NCBI GenBank assembly: GCA_963575745.1
Contig: CAUYUJ010009557.1
Coordinates: 468,505 to 532,504, forward strand
Length of the DNA: 64,000 nucleotides
Direction of reading: 5' to 3'
Source of the DNA: Prorocentrum cordatum
Taxonomy: Eukaryota > Sar > Dinophyceae > Prorocentrales > Prorocentraceae
Positions 11,284 through 20,849 of this stretch are shown one piece after another. How positions within the stretch are numbered: the stretch's first letter is position 1; each line of letters opens with the position of its first letter. A program made the translations under genes and the position numbers. The notes under the pieces are model-generated. The model searched no databases and had not been told where the DNA came from. It was given only the letters and a program-made list of their open reading frames with translations.

Positions 11284-11640
11284 CCACTAAAGGAGAGAGA
11301 GAGAGAGAGAGAACTAAAAAAAGGAGAAATAAAGGAAGAGAAAGAGATAGAGAGCGAGAGAAAAAGAGAGAAAGCGACAGAGACACAGAGAGGGAAAGAG
11401 AGACATAGAGAGAGAGAGAGAGAGAGAGGAAGAGAGAGAGAGAGAAAGAGTGAGAGAGCGAACGATATATATATATATATATATATACATGGAAACAACA
11501 AGAGCAACGGATATATAGGGACAGAGAGAGACGTAGAGAGAGAGAGAGAGAACATATACAGAGAGAGAGAGAGAGAAAGAGATAAGGAGATACAGAGTCT
11601 GAGAGGGAGAGAGAGAGAGGGAGAAGCCGCGAGCGACACA
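11284..11640. repeat. (GA)n microsatellite with (AT)n insert
   Basis: Long GAGAGA tracts alternate with short non-repeat steps; (AT)n lies at about 11466-11486. Leu/Ser frames on the minus strand are artefacts. Confidence 0.95.
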
Positions 11641-11819
11641 CAACGATCATAGCCCTACGAACCGAAGGGACCTACGAGAGGGACCTCCGAGCCGAGTCCA
11701 AGAGGACCTTCTTGCCAACCCGCTTGGGTGTGACGCGCCCAGACAGGGGCCAGCGACGGGCCAGCTCAGAAAACAAGATCTGGGCGAGTTGGTGATGTTG
11801 TGAAAAGAGGCAGGGACCA

Positions 11820-11975
11820 ATCTTCCTCCTCCTCCACCGCCTCCTCCTCCTCCTCCTAATCCTCCTCCTCCCCCTCCTCCTCCTCCTCCCCTCCTCCTCC
11901 TCCTCCTTCTCCTCCTCCTCTTCCTCCCCCTCCTCCTCGTCCTCCTTCCTTCTCCTCCTCCTCCTCCAACCTCCG
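11820..11975. repeat. (TCC)n tract
   Basis: TCC repeats on the plus strand produce poly-Arg/Glu frames on the minus strand. Nothing else is seen in 11.64-12.33 kb. Confidence 0.92.
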
Positions 11976-12333
11976 GCCTCCCCTTCATCACTTATCCACC
12001 TTACTATCGTGCCTCTCTCCCTTTGTCTGATCTTCGGGAAAAAATGGTGGAGAAAAAACATTCAAGAGACACGGTGGCAAAGAAACTAATACTATGAAAG
12101 AAAAAACGAAATACGGACGGAAACACGAGTTCTCTTGTACCCCGCACGCGTTCACCGCGAGCGTGGGGGCCAGCAGCAGAAGACACGTAAGACCTCCAGG
12201 GGGAAGGACCGAGACAGCGTGGATGAGAGGGGGAACCCAGAAGGGCGGGCGAAGGGCGACGGCGGCGGATAAGCGGCTTCTCTTCAGCTGGGCACGGGCG
12301 CGCCGAAAACGTGGAGGCCAGCTGTGCAAAAAC

Positions 12334-12594
12334 ATAACTTCCTCTGAACCCTAAGTGCGTGCCCAGAGCCTCTAGGAGCCTACCCACAACACACACCAGC
12401 GGAAGGCGGCCGAGAGGCCTCAGATATCACGACGGCCGAAGGCCGCAGATATTACAAAGAAGGTCATTCATTTTCACCCTTCCGACGATCACCTGTGTGA
12501 TAGAAAGAATCCGTCCAAGGAATCGTCATGCGTTTGCGCTGCAAAAAACGCTATGTGTTTCTCTCTCTCTCTATCTCTCTCCGATCAGAGCTCT
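12334..12594 (-). repeat. Split direct repeat B2 (3' end of the YR retroelement)
   Basis: TTCCTCTGAACCCTAAGTGC through the GATCAGAGCTCTCCC block matches 12692-12930 at an offset of about 359 bp. Differences include an extra TCTCTCTATC stretch near the right edge here. It is the outermost repeat, so the element's 3' terminus should lie near 12334. Confidence 0.8.
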
Positions 12595-12623
12595 CCCTCA
12601 AGCAGGATGGCCCGAGGGTGGGA

Positions 12624-12685
12624 GAGCTTGAGCACAAGTATTAGCAACGGAACGTGCACGCCGAGCGGGAAGGAGGAAAACACAA
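12624..12685 (-). repeat. Split direct repeat A2
   Basis: It is identical to 19728-19789 except at three positions; the core is AGCACAAGTATTAGCAACGG. It lies between the two B repeats, as PAT-type termini require. Confidence 0.88.
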
Positions 12686-12691
12686 TAATAT

Positions 12692-12930
12692 TTCACATTC
12701 CTCTGAACCCTAAGTGCGTGCCCAGAGCCTCTAGGAGCCTACCCACAACACACACCAGCGGAAGGTGGCCGAGAGGCCTCAGATATCACGACGGCCGAAG
12801 GCCTCAGATATCATAAAGAAGGTCATTCATGTTCACTCATGCGATGATCACCTGTGTGATGGAAAGAATCCGTCCAAGGAATCGTCATGCGTTTGCGCTG
12901 GAAAAAACTCTCTCTCCGATCGGAGCTCTC
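12692..12930 (-). repeat. Split direct repeat B1 (internal copy)
   Basis: The inner copy of the ~240-bp B repeat ends next to the recombinase 3' side. B1 and B2 both contain AGGAATCGTCATGCGTTTGC, and both are flanked on the A2 side by T/C-rich sequence. Confidence 0.8.
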
Positions 12931-13021
12931 CCGTATCTTTGCCCATATGGGAACTCTGGGACGCAGTTACGAATATCAAGAGAAAGAGGGTGGACGCGGG
13001 TGGGTAGGCTTTGAACATCAT

Positions 13022-13846
13022 TCAGCGACCACGAATGTGTTTAAGGACAGCAGCTGGGAACTGGCGGACCGACTTATTCATCCTTGCGATCTGCACGGCT
13101 GTCAACTTGCTGTGCTGATTCAAGAGTTTGGCGTGGCGCTCGTAGCGGGTGGCGCTCTTCTTGGCGGCCCAGCGGCCGCGGCGTCGCACCTGCTCCAAGG
13201 ACCGGTGCTTGTGGTAGATGTCGTGCGAGGGGGCCGTGTGCCGCACCGTGTGCGGTGTGATGTTGAGCTTCTGGTAGCCGAGCGCCTTGGCGGCATCCTG
13301 GAAGTCCCGTTCGTACTGTGCCAAGGTGAGTGTGTCGAACAGGCGGGTCGAAGGACTGGCCTGCTGACTGCGTCGCGAGCGACGCGTGCCGCCTGAGGCC
13401 CGCGTCGCGAGAGCCTCCGCCACCTGCGGGGCCCACAGGCGCGAGGGGCTGCCCAGCGCCACGGGGTCGTCGACCTGGCCTGTCTTGGTGACGAAGCCGA
13501 GCTCGGCCGGTGCGAAGACGATGCCCCAGTCGCGGGACGGGGCCCCGCGAACTCCGACGACCGGCTTCAGCACGTTGCCTAGCACGAGGTCCACGCTCTC
13601 GGAGGGTCTGGCGTAGTCGCCCAACTGCAGGGCCATGCACGGGGCGCTCTCGCCCCGCCCGTGGTCGAGCATCCAGACGCCCATGTCCAGCAGCACCTCC
13701 TGGGGTGCGGGGTCCTTCACGGTCTCGCGTTCCCGCTTGGCCCAGCCAGCGAGTGCCCCCTCGACGTCGCCGAGCCGGTGCATCACCCCACTTATCCGCG
13801 AAAGCTGGCTGAGACCCATGTGCTGAAGACGGTGCGATAGTAAAAA
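13022..13846 (-). CDS. Tyrosine recombinase of the YR retroelement
   Basis: A single open frame; the in-frame ATG at 13819 gives 265 residues, and the frame stays open upstream to the GGCC-element junction at about 13846, so the true N-terminus was probably longer and cut by that insertion. From the ATG, tyrosine-recombinase landmarks are in order: Arg71 in YARPSES (box I), His190-x-x-Arg193 in PHTVRH (box II), GRW at 215-217 and the nucleophile Tyr226 in RYERH. This enzyme would cut and rejoin a circular DNA copy of the retroelement at its target by a covalent Tyr-DNA intermediate. It is the only long domain of the element without an internal break. It may still be functional catalytically, or may simply be short enough to have escaped hits. 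Confidence 0.8.
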   Translation of the reverse strand, partial: FLLSHRLQHMGLSQLSRISGVMHRLGDVEGALAGWAKRERETVKDPAPQEVLLDMGVWMLDHGRGESAPCMALQLGDYARPSESVDLVLGNVLKPVVGVRGAPSRDWGIVFAPAELGFVTKTGQVDDPVALGSPSRLWAPQVAEALATRASGGTRRSRRSQQASPSTRLFDTLTLAQYERDFQDAAKALGYQKLNITPHTVRHTAPSHDIYHKHRSLEQVRRRGRWAAKKSATRYERHAKLLNQHSKLTAVQIARMNKSVRQFPAAVLKHIRGR

Positions 13847-13847
13847 T

Positions 13848-14715
13848 TCGCCGGCCCAACGGGCTGGAGGCGTGCTAAGATCTCCGGTAACTGGTTAACA
13901 ATTCCCTAATTCGCGCGCGCGGGGCGGCCCCTGGGGGCCCCTGGAGGAAAAGCACCCCGGGCGATCCCCGACCGATCCCCGGGAGACTCCCCCAGAGCGC
14001 TCCAGGAGCGCTCCATGAGCGCGCCAACAGGGCTCCGAGACGCCCCCGAGAGCCCCAAGAAAGGCCAAGAGGCCCCCAAGAGGCCCCCAAGATGGTACAC
14101 GAGGGGTCCGACATGCCACAAGATCGCTCCAAGACGCCCAAGATAGCCCCCAGACGCCCCAAGAGGCCTCCAAGAGCACTCCCAAGAGGGCCCCCGGAGG
14201 CAAAATTCATTGTTTTTCCTTAGGTTTTTGAGAGATTTTGGAGCTTCCACCTTTTCGGCTTCCCGACGCCCCAAGACGGCCCAAGAGGCCCCCAAGATCG
14301 CCCCAAGAGGGCCCAAGAGGCCCCCAAGAGGGCCCCAAGATGGCCCAAGAGGGCTCGAAGACGGCCCAAGAAGCCTCCAAGACGGTCCAAGAGGGCCCCA
14401 AGAACGCCCCCAAAGGGGCCCCAGAGAGGGAACACGAAACAACATTTCGAGCCCTCGGCCCTAAGAAGCCCCTACGAGGCCCCTACGAGGCCCCTAAGAG
14501 GCCCCAAGAGGCCCCCACGAGGCCCTCAGGAGGCCCCCAAGAGTCCCCCAAGCGGCCCCAGGAGGCCCCCCACATGCCCCCCCGAGCGCCCCAGGAGTCC
14601 CCCAAGCGGCCCCAGGAACCCCCAAAGCGCCGCATTGACACCAGGCCCTCGGGCAAACGGCAGACATGAGACTGCGTGGGCCGGCGGAATGAGCGAAGCG
14701 ATTAAATAAGAGAAG
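13848..14715 (+). mobile_element. GGCC-family element inserted in the retrotransposon
   Basis: Both ends match the 9.63-kb copy: left ATTCGCCGGCCCAACGGGC with GTGCTAAGATCTCCGG, right GGGCCGGCGGAATGAGCGAAG. The body is CCCCAAGAGG decamer repeats with the CCTTAGGTTTTTGAGAG / CGGCTTCCCGACGC spacer (14218-14275) also found at 44520-44570. It truncates the methyltransferase C-terminus (stop at 14702-14704) and the recombinase N-terminus, so it entered after the retroelement integrated. Confidence 0.7.
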
Positions 14716-15400
14716 CCAACTTTGAGCACAATGCCGGCGGATATGTTCCTGCTGCCTTTGTTTTGCATTGTGAACGCCAGACTCCATCAACTCCCATGAC
14801 TCGTTCTTGACCCTCAAGGATACGATGAACATGACCCCCCTGGCACCTCGCCTCGAGCCCGCGCAGGGCCAACGTGTTGGTGAGGATAGTGGTGGGCTTC
14901 TTGTGGGAGACCTCATACTGGCACATGTGGAAGGTGACCTTGAAGACCTCGGGGGGCCCCATGAGGTCCACGATGGGCCCGAACTCCCAAAGCCCCGACG
15001 ACGCAGGATTCTCCAGGCTCCAGAGGACCCCGCAACGGGAAGCCAACGTGCATACCTCAGCCGTGAAGAGGGCCAGCTCCACAGCGACTGCCTCCTTGGC
15101 GTGAGCCTTTGCCAGATTAACAACTCCCCTCCTCGCAATAGACCAGGCCGCGCATGGGGCCCCCAGATGCATGCACCAGATGAGGCCCGCAAGGATCCAG
15201 GACTTGATGAGGTTCTGAGTGCTTTTTTCTGGTGAGGTCGAACTTCGCGCCTCGCAGCAATCCGCAGGGTGGCCCGGCCCGCAGACCGCGGGACCGGAGG
15301 GCCCAGGTGAGGCCAGCCTCGCCGGCAAAGAGCTCGAGCGCCACGGTCTCCTTGCCCGGGGCTGCGGCTCGGAGGCGTCCTCTACCCCCGAGTGACATGA
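14702..15400 (-). pseudogene. C5-cytosine-methyltransferase-like domain of the YR retroelement
   Basis: The N-terminal part (about 15365-15235, one frame) has a SAM-binding motif I, LELFAGEAG. After a +/-1 frameshift near 15230 the rest continues in another frame, with GAPCAAWS at about 15165-15130 (catalytic Pro-Cys as in motif IV) and LENPASSGLW at about 15025-14985 (ENV/ENP, motif VI). These are the order and spacing of 5-methylcytosine methyltransferases, without an obvious target-recognition domain. DIRS/PAT elements are known to carry a methyltransferase domain, usually described as Dam-like; the PC and ENP motifs point to the C5 class instead. It ends in TYPPALC, the expected C-terminal region, cut short by the GGCC element. 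Confidence 0.65.
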
Positions 15401-15539
15401 CTGGTGTTGCTGCTGGAGGGTCAGCCGAGCCATGTGAACACGACCCTGGATCTTGCTCTGGACGAGGCTCGGTAAGATGTGACGGCCGTTCGGCCGACCC
15501 TCCAGACTGGTGCAGGCGCGAGCCAGCGTCTGCTGCATG

Positions 15540-16100
15540 TCACTTGCTCTCAACGTGCCGAGAGTGCCAGCGAACCCGAGCGGCGATCTGGTAGCCGGCC
15601 GCCCGTCTCGCCAGCGAATTGAGAGCCCACGACTTCGCGCGGCCCTTCTCGAAAGCACAGATGGACACAAGGTTGTCGCCCAGCGACGCGACCCGCTTGC
15701 CGTGGTTGTGGCGGGCGCGGGTCGCCCTCCGCAGGCCGAACAAGGAGGCTCGACCCTCCTTGATGTTGATGTGCTCCTTGGTCCACTTCCAGCGCCCGAC
15801 CCGCAGATGGGTCCAGCGACGCGGCGTGCCCCAGCAATGGTCGACCGGCGGGGTGGCACTCGGCAACTCGACCTCCTCGTGGCGCGGCCGAGGGCGGGGC
15901 TCACGTGCCCGTCGCCCGACTCGGCCGGCCTTGTCGGCCAGACGGCTGCGGCGCTCCTCGTCCAGGAGGTGCCCATGCTGCGTCCGCGGGCCGATGGCAC
16001 AGGGTCGAAACCCTCGCACGGCAACGTCAGCGTAGGCGCCATCGGGCAGATCGGCTCCACCTCCAGGCCGAAAGCGACCCCCAACGACTCGGCCCACTCG
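15540..16100 (-). pseudogene. RNase H-like domain of the YR retroelement
   Basis: The frame 16097-15540 reads through EHINIKEGRA (catalytic Glu region, about 15780-15750), LGDN (about 15690, catalytic Asp region) and RHVESK at the end. The first Asp region (CSDSSDIGF) lies upstream in a different frame at about 16245-16215, so at least one frameshift near 16050-16100 splits the domain. It would remove the RNA strand of the RNA-DNA hybrid. Confidence 0.6.
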
Positions 16101-17640
16101 GGCCGGGCCAGGGCGACCTCAGAGAGGGTCTCCACCAGCTTGAACCTCCATCTCTCGCGGTAGCGGGTGAGGTCCCGCAGCTCGGCCTCCGTCGCTCTGG
16201 TGGAGAGCAGCGCGAAGCCGATGTCCGACGAGTCCGAGCAGTAGACCTCGCGGCTGAAGTCCGCGCCCAGGTCGTTCTCGCAGAGGAACAGCAGGCCCCG
16301 GACAAGGCGCATCCGGTTCTTGACGGCGTCGGGGAGGCGAACTCGTCGCCCCCGCGCGTTGGCCACGAACGGGTAGATCTGCTGGAAGCAGGACAGCCCA
16401 GGTCGCAGCAGGCCGAACAGGTTGACCACGTGGCCCATCCAGATCTCCAGGATGTTCCCGTGGACCCAGCGGCACCGCCGTAAAGCCCGCGTGGCCAGAT
16501 AGACGCGCCACGCGCGGCGGGGTTGATGCCGCAGGCACCGCTGCCGGCCATCGAAGACAACCCCCAGGCTCTCGAAGACCACCCCGACGTCGCCATCGAC
16601 GTGCGTGCCGATGCCGGCCTCCGCCGCCGCGCGCCTAAACCGCTCGATCGAGTCCTCGGCGTCGACCTTGCCACCGGCGATGGTCGTGAAGTTGCCCGCG
16701 TAGACGCCGGAGACGGCCTGCCCGACCCGAAGGGCCGGGGCAGGCGTGCGCTCGCGCACGAGCGACCGAGGGCATACCGCACTCCTGCCGGCCAGGAAGG
16801 CGACGGCCTCGTTGGCCAGGTGAAGAGCCCAGGACCACCCCATCGCCATGCCGTGGAAGACGAGGTAGAGGGTGTCGGACGAGTCGACGGGGACGTGGCG
16901 CCCGACGTCGTCGTCGTAGACGTTGGAGACGCCCCGCTCCCCCGCGGTCCCAGGCATGTCGATCCCGAACCACGACCCGAGCTCCTCGACCAGCATCTGG
17001 TAGAAGCAGTCGTCGACGTCGCTGGCACCGCCCCAGACCTCGGCCAAGGGCCCGAAGCCGCCGAGGTCGCGGAGGGCGGAGTCCGACAGGTCGAGCTCGC
17101 AGAACCCGCCGACGGACCCCAACTTCGTCTTGGGCGGCGCGCGATGGCAGCGGTTGGCCTGCCTCGCGTCGATGATGAGCCTGATCCAGGCGGGGTCCTT
17201 TTTCTTGACGAAGAAGATCCCGTTCTTGGCTTTGAGCTTACGGCGGAAGCTGATGAGGTTCGCCTGTCGAAGCCGACCGATGAGAAGAAGAAGCCCATCT
17301 TGATCCCGAGCGAGCGTAGGATCCCAGTACGGCCGCGGGAAGTCCCGCGCGGCCTGCAACTCCAGTATCTGCTCCGAGTCCCTCTCGATGCAGTGGGCAT
17401 AGTGTCGGATGAGGCCGGCCGCGTCGGGCGGCAAGAGCGACTTTGCGTCCTTGGCCACAGTGCCCGAGCGGCAGATCTTGAGCTTGTCGATGTCGTACTC
17501 GGCGAGATTCTTCGGCTCCTGCGAGTACAGGTCCCTGGACGCCGTGAGCTCCGCGAGGGCTCGACTCTCGCCCAGGCCTCGAGGGGGGGGGGGCATGCGC
17601 CTTGACGCGCCGTGCAACGTGCTGGAGGACATCGCATTGT
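16030..17640 (-). pseudogene. Reverse transcriptase domain of the YR retroelement
   Basis: A continuous frame shows FFVKKKDPAWIRLIIDAR (motifs 1-2, about 17225-17165), DVDDCFYQM (motif A, about 17020-16995), GMAMGWSWAL (motif B, about 16855-16825) and VYAGNFTTI (motif C, about 16708-16682), then the thumb/connection region. In DIRS-type RTs motif C is normally Y-x-D-N or Y-x-D-D. Here the catalytic Asp is Gly, so the polymerase should be dead. The upstream linker to gag (17.97-17.64 kb) is in another frame, with RSLNQLAAATASF at about 17735. The domain is 5' of RNase H and the methyltransferase, as expected for one polyprotein. Confidence 0.75.
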
Positions 17641-17969
17641 AAGGGCGTGGCTCTCCCCCCTCCGTATCCCCTCGTACTTGAGACGCTCGAGAAAGAAGCA
17701 GTAGCGGCGGCGAGCTGGTTAAGAGACCTAACCACTCCACACTCTCGCCGATGCCTATGCCGCTGTTCAAGCCGTCGCTGCCGAGCGCATCGGGGAGCGC
17801 CGGGAGAAGCTGGCGAAGAAGAGGAAGGCGACGGGAGAGGAAAGAGCTCCCCGCGACGCCGCTGTGCTCGGAGCCGCCGTCGGACAGCAGCACCTCCGCG
17901 GTCAAAACTGGCGGCGGGGTCGGCCATGGAGCACGACCGACCCAGCCTGAAGGGGGCTGACCACTGTGG

Positions 17970-19316
17970 TCAACCCCCCGCTCCCCCTGACTTCTCGCCC
18001 TTGCCGTCGCCCCCCTGCTCGGGGCCTTTCGGCTTCCTCGGGCCTCTCGGGTCATCACCGTCACCTTTGCCACCGCGGGATCGCTTCTCCTCCTGGGTCC
18101 GCTCCTCGCGCAAGAGCCGGGCCTGCTTGAGCGTCCGGGCGCGCTCGCCCTGCTTCTTGTAGACCCAGTCGCGGAAAGACTTGCTGGAGGCGGCGCCGCT
18201 CCCGGTCGTCGGGCCGCCCAGCACCAGGCCCGGGCCGCCGTAGTCATGGTGCTTCGCGCTCCGCCCCACCGCCATCTCAATCTGGACCTGGCGGCGAACC
18301 AGCTGTTCGAAGCACGCCAGGTTGGGGATGTTGAGCTGGTCCACCTGGTGGGCCAGCCTGAGCACCTCCGCGTTGTTCCTGTGCTCGTGGAGGGCCGCGG
18401 TGCCGTCGCCGACGCCACTGTCCTGCCTCCACTCGCTCTCGTAAGCCACCATCGAGCCTGGCCCGTCGCGGATCGACTCGAGGTACTCCAGCGCCGCACG
18501 CGGCGGCGGGAACGGCCAGTCGTCGAAACTGTCCTCCGTGAAGAGCTGCACCGCGTCGTGCAGCGTGAGGTTCCGCTTCCCATGCTTGCGGTGGATGCCC
18601 AGGATCCTGGAGTGGCCTCCGACCCCTCACGCCGCTGCCTCCACTCGTCGACCTTGTCGGCCGCGACCCGCTCCACGAACCGCTTCTCTCTCAGAGCGTG
18701 AGTTACCTCCCCCGCTTTCGCTCCCAGGCAAAACCAAGCCATACCACGCGCCTCCTCGCCAAGCGGCCTGACCAGTACAGGCCGCAATTTGGCATCGTTT
18801 GGTATCTCTTGGAAGCGAGGGTGGTCAGAAGCGAGGTAGGTTTGTCTTCCCCCGATTCTCGCCGAGCCAGTCGACGACGCCCAGCGACCCGAGAGAAACG
18901 AACTTCTGATCATCCTCCAACACCTCGGCAGGGACCTCTTTGCCAAAATGGTCGCTCCCCGCCTCATGCACCAGCCACTTGACCTCCTCGGCGTCCTCGA
19001 ACTCCACGTCGCCGAGGATGGCCGCCTGCGCCCGAGCCTGGCGCTTGAGCTCGTCGAGCTGCGCCCGGCTGACTCCGTCGTCGTCGAGGACATAGCAGCG
19101 GGCCGCGATGTCGGGCGGGAAGGGGTCTCTCCGTCCGAGGATCCGGTGCCGCTGCGCGTTGAAATCATGGATCTGCATGCCCAAGTCGGGCGTAAGGCAC
19201 ACCCACCGGCCTCCAGCAACACGATACAAGAGAACACGGTGATGCCACACCAGGCCATTCTCGTCATCCGGGTAGTGAACGAAGACCTGGGTCTCTTTGA
19301 CATCAAGCGATGGCAT
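17970..19316 (-). pseudogene. gag-like protein of the YR retroelement, frameshifted
   Basis: It starts at ATG 19316 with MPSLDVKETQVFVHYPDDEN and runs to about 18830 in frame one (WHHRVLLYRVAGGRWVC, then an acidic helical part ending DDQKFVSLGSLG). It continues in a second frame to about 18620 (GEVTHALREKRFVERVAADK) and in a third from about 18610 to 17970 (RKHGKRNLTLHDA, ALHEHRNNAEVLRLAHQVDQ, CFEQLVRRQVQIEMA), ending in a Lys/Arg/Gly-rich tail. At least two frameshifts break it. The basic tail and helical core fit a nucleic-acid-binding structural protein, but no zinc knuckle is present. The assignment rests on position upstream of RT. Confidence 0.6.
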
Positions 19317-19725
19317 TCCGGCGAGACGCCGGCGTGACAGGCCCCGAGCTGTCCGTCAAGACCGTGATCACGGGCGCCACCGCCGGAGCCAGCGCAGGCG
19401 TCGCGGGAGTGGCCCGCCGAGGCCGCACCAGGGACACGCCACTGCCGACAGTGAGCCCCACCAGCAGCCCGGCCGCGCCAGACACCAGCGTCACGAGCGC
19501 GCCGACGAGGATGAGGTTCCTGACAGGCTCGGGGGCCGGGCAGTTGCACTCGCAGTGCGCTGCCGGACAGGTCGGCCCGGTGCTCGTCGCACACGACAAG
19601 CTCGGGCAGGAAGGGCAGGCAGGGCAGCTTGCAGCCAAAGAGGCGGTCCCCACGTGGAGACCAAGCGTGGTCAGATCCCGCGCGGCCGCGAGCAGAGCGG
19701 GGATCGGCTCGGCAAGCGAGGTCAT
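19303..19725 (-). CDS. Small Cys-rich single-pass membrane protein (retroelement ORF1)
   Basis: The ATG at 19725 starts 2 bp inside repeat A1 and gives 140 residues. The middle has a Cys-Pro cluster (CPACPSCPSLSC, then CPAAHCECNCPAP), followed by one clear hydrophobic segment (VRNLILVGALVTLVSGAAG), then a basic and Pro/Ala tail. Its stop overlaps the gag ATG (19316) by about 14 bp in another frame, so gag could be reached by reinitiation or frameshifting. I recall similar Cys-Pro plus transmembrane leaders in dinoflagellate YR elements but cannot name the family. Its role is unknown; membrane attachment of the gag particle is a guess. Confidence 0.55.
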   Translation of the reverse strand: MTSLAEPIPALLAAARDLTTLGLHVGTASLAASCPACPSCPSLSCATSTGPTCPAAHCECNCPAPEPVRNLILVGALVTLVSGAAGLLVGLTVGSGVSLVRPRRATPATPALAPAVAPVITVLTDSSGPVTPASRRNAIA

Positions 19726-19727
19726 GA

Positions 19728-19789
19728 GAGTTCGAGCACAAGTATTAGCAACGGAGCGTGCACGCCGAGCGGGAAGGAGGAAAACACAA
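19728..19789 (-). repeat. Split direct repeat A1 (5' end of the YR retroelement)
   Basis: This 62-bp sequence repeats 12624-12685 with three mismatches. It ends two bases upstream of the ATG of the Cys-rich ORF, so it is the element's 5' untranslated leader. The sequence beyond 19790 is GA-rich host DNA. Confidence 0.88.
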
Positions 19790-20045
19790 AGAAGGGAGAA
19801 GGACGGGGGACGAAGACAGAGACGCATGAATGAGTGGGAATGCACACACGTTTTCTGTGAGGTCGTACAGGGCGGTGGAAAGGGAGGAGGACGGATGAGG
19901 CGGGGGAAGGATATGAGAAAAATATTGGACGGGAAAGACGAAGAAACTATTGCACGAAGAAACGGATAGGGGCATGGAAGCCGGTTGGGATGGGGGAGAA
20001 GGAGGGGGAGAAGGAGAAGAGAATGTGGAAATATGAAGGAGATGG

Positions 20046-20208
20046 AGCGGTGACGGGTGATGATGATTAGCAGAAAATGGATTTGAACAGACGGGGAAGG
20101 AGCGGCGACGGGTGATCGTGATTAACAAAACAGGGAGTTGAACAGACGAGGGATGAGCGGTGACGGGTGATGGTGATTAACAAAGAAGGGAGTTGAACAG
20201 ACGAGGAA
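20046..20208. repeat. 55-bp tandem repeat, three copies
   Basis: AGCGGTGACGGGTGATGATG-like starts at 20046, 20101 and 20156, each ending in TTGAACAGACG. Sequence from 20.2 to 20.43 kb shows no gene. Confidence 0.85.
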
Positions 20209-20429
20209 GATTAATTGCACAGATGAGAAGGAGGAAGATGGACATGAAGGGAAGGACGACGGGAGACGACGATAGGCAGGGGTTTAAGATGACATGAGAA
20301 ATTGAGCCGACAGAGACGGCGCGACAAGTATGCAACATATCAGGTGTTTTCTGATCACGCTAGAGATTAGCATCGTCGCTGCGCCATTCGTCGCATGATT
20401 GCGATGAATACAGACGGAAGGGCTTGCTG

Positions 20430-20645
20430 TTGATGGCAACGGCGACGACGGGGACGAGGAAGACGCCAAGACGACAGGGGCAACGACGACAACGGCTACG
20501 ACGACGAGGGCGACGGCGGCCACGAAGGCGACGACGAGGACGACGTCGGCGACGACGGCGGCAACGACGACGCGACAAGGCGGGCAACAGTGATGGCGAC
20601 GAGACGACTGGGAAAACAACGACGACGGCGACGACGCGACGATGA
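20430..20645. repeat. Degenerate ACG/GAC triplet tract
   Basis: The tract is CGACGACG-rich sequence giving Arg-, Thr/Asp- or Val-rich frames in every phase. No gene is supported. Confidence 0.8.
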
Positions 20646-20849
20646 CGGTGCAGGGATGGCGCTGGGCGGCGTGGGCGACGGAGCCGCGTCCTCAGGGTCT
20701 TGTCGATCTCCCTGAGGCCTGCAGGTCCGCTGCCCACTTGAGCGCGCGGGGGGAGGGACGAGAGGAGATAAGGGATTGGAGGGGGGACGAAGGAAGGCAC
20801 AGACGAACCCAACGAGACCCCACTTATTGGTTTTCGCCACCCCCTCCCC

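Larger units (their letters stand above)
12334..19789 (-). mobile_element. DIRS/PAT-like tyrosine-recombinase retrotransposon with split direct repeats
   Basis: Reading the minus strand 5' to 3': repeat A1 (19789-19728), Cys-rich membrane ORF, gag, RT, RNase H, methyltransferase-like domain, tyrosine recombinase, then B1 (12930-12692), A2 (12685-12624), B2 (12594-12334). The A1-ORFs-B1-A2-B2 order is the terminal organisation known for PAT/Ngaro-type YR retrotransposons. These replicate through a circular intermediate, integrate by tyrosine recombinase and make no target-site duplication. A1 and A2 are 62 bp with three mismatches. Total length is about 7.5 kb, of which about 0.86 kb is a foreign GGCC-family insertion (13848-14715). 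Many frameshifts in gag-RT-RNase H and a lost RT aspartate show that this copy is no longer autonomous. Confidence 0.82.

Noticed and set aside
14702-19741. A single 1679-codon open frame on the minus strand
   Set aside because: Only the RT part and the C-terminal methyltransferase half are in the biological frame. Gag, RNase H and motif I of the methyltransferase are better in other frames, so the long frame is a GC-driven coincidence joining broken pieces.
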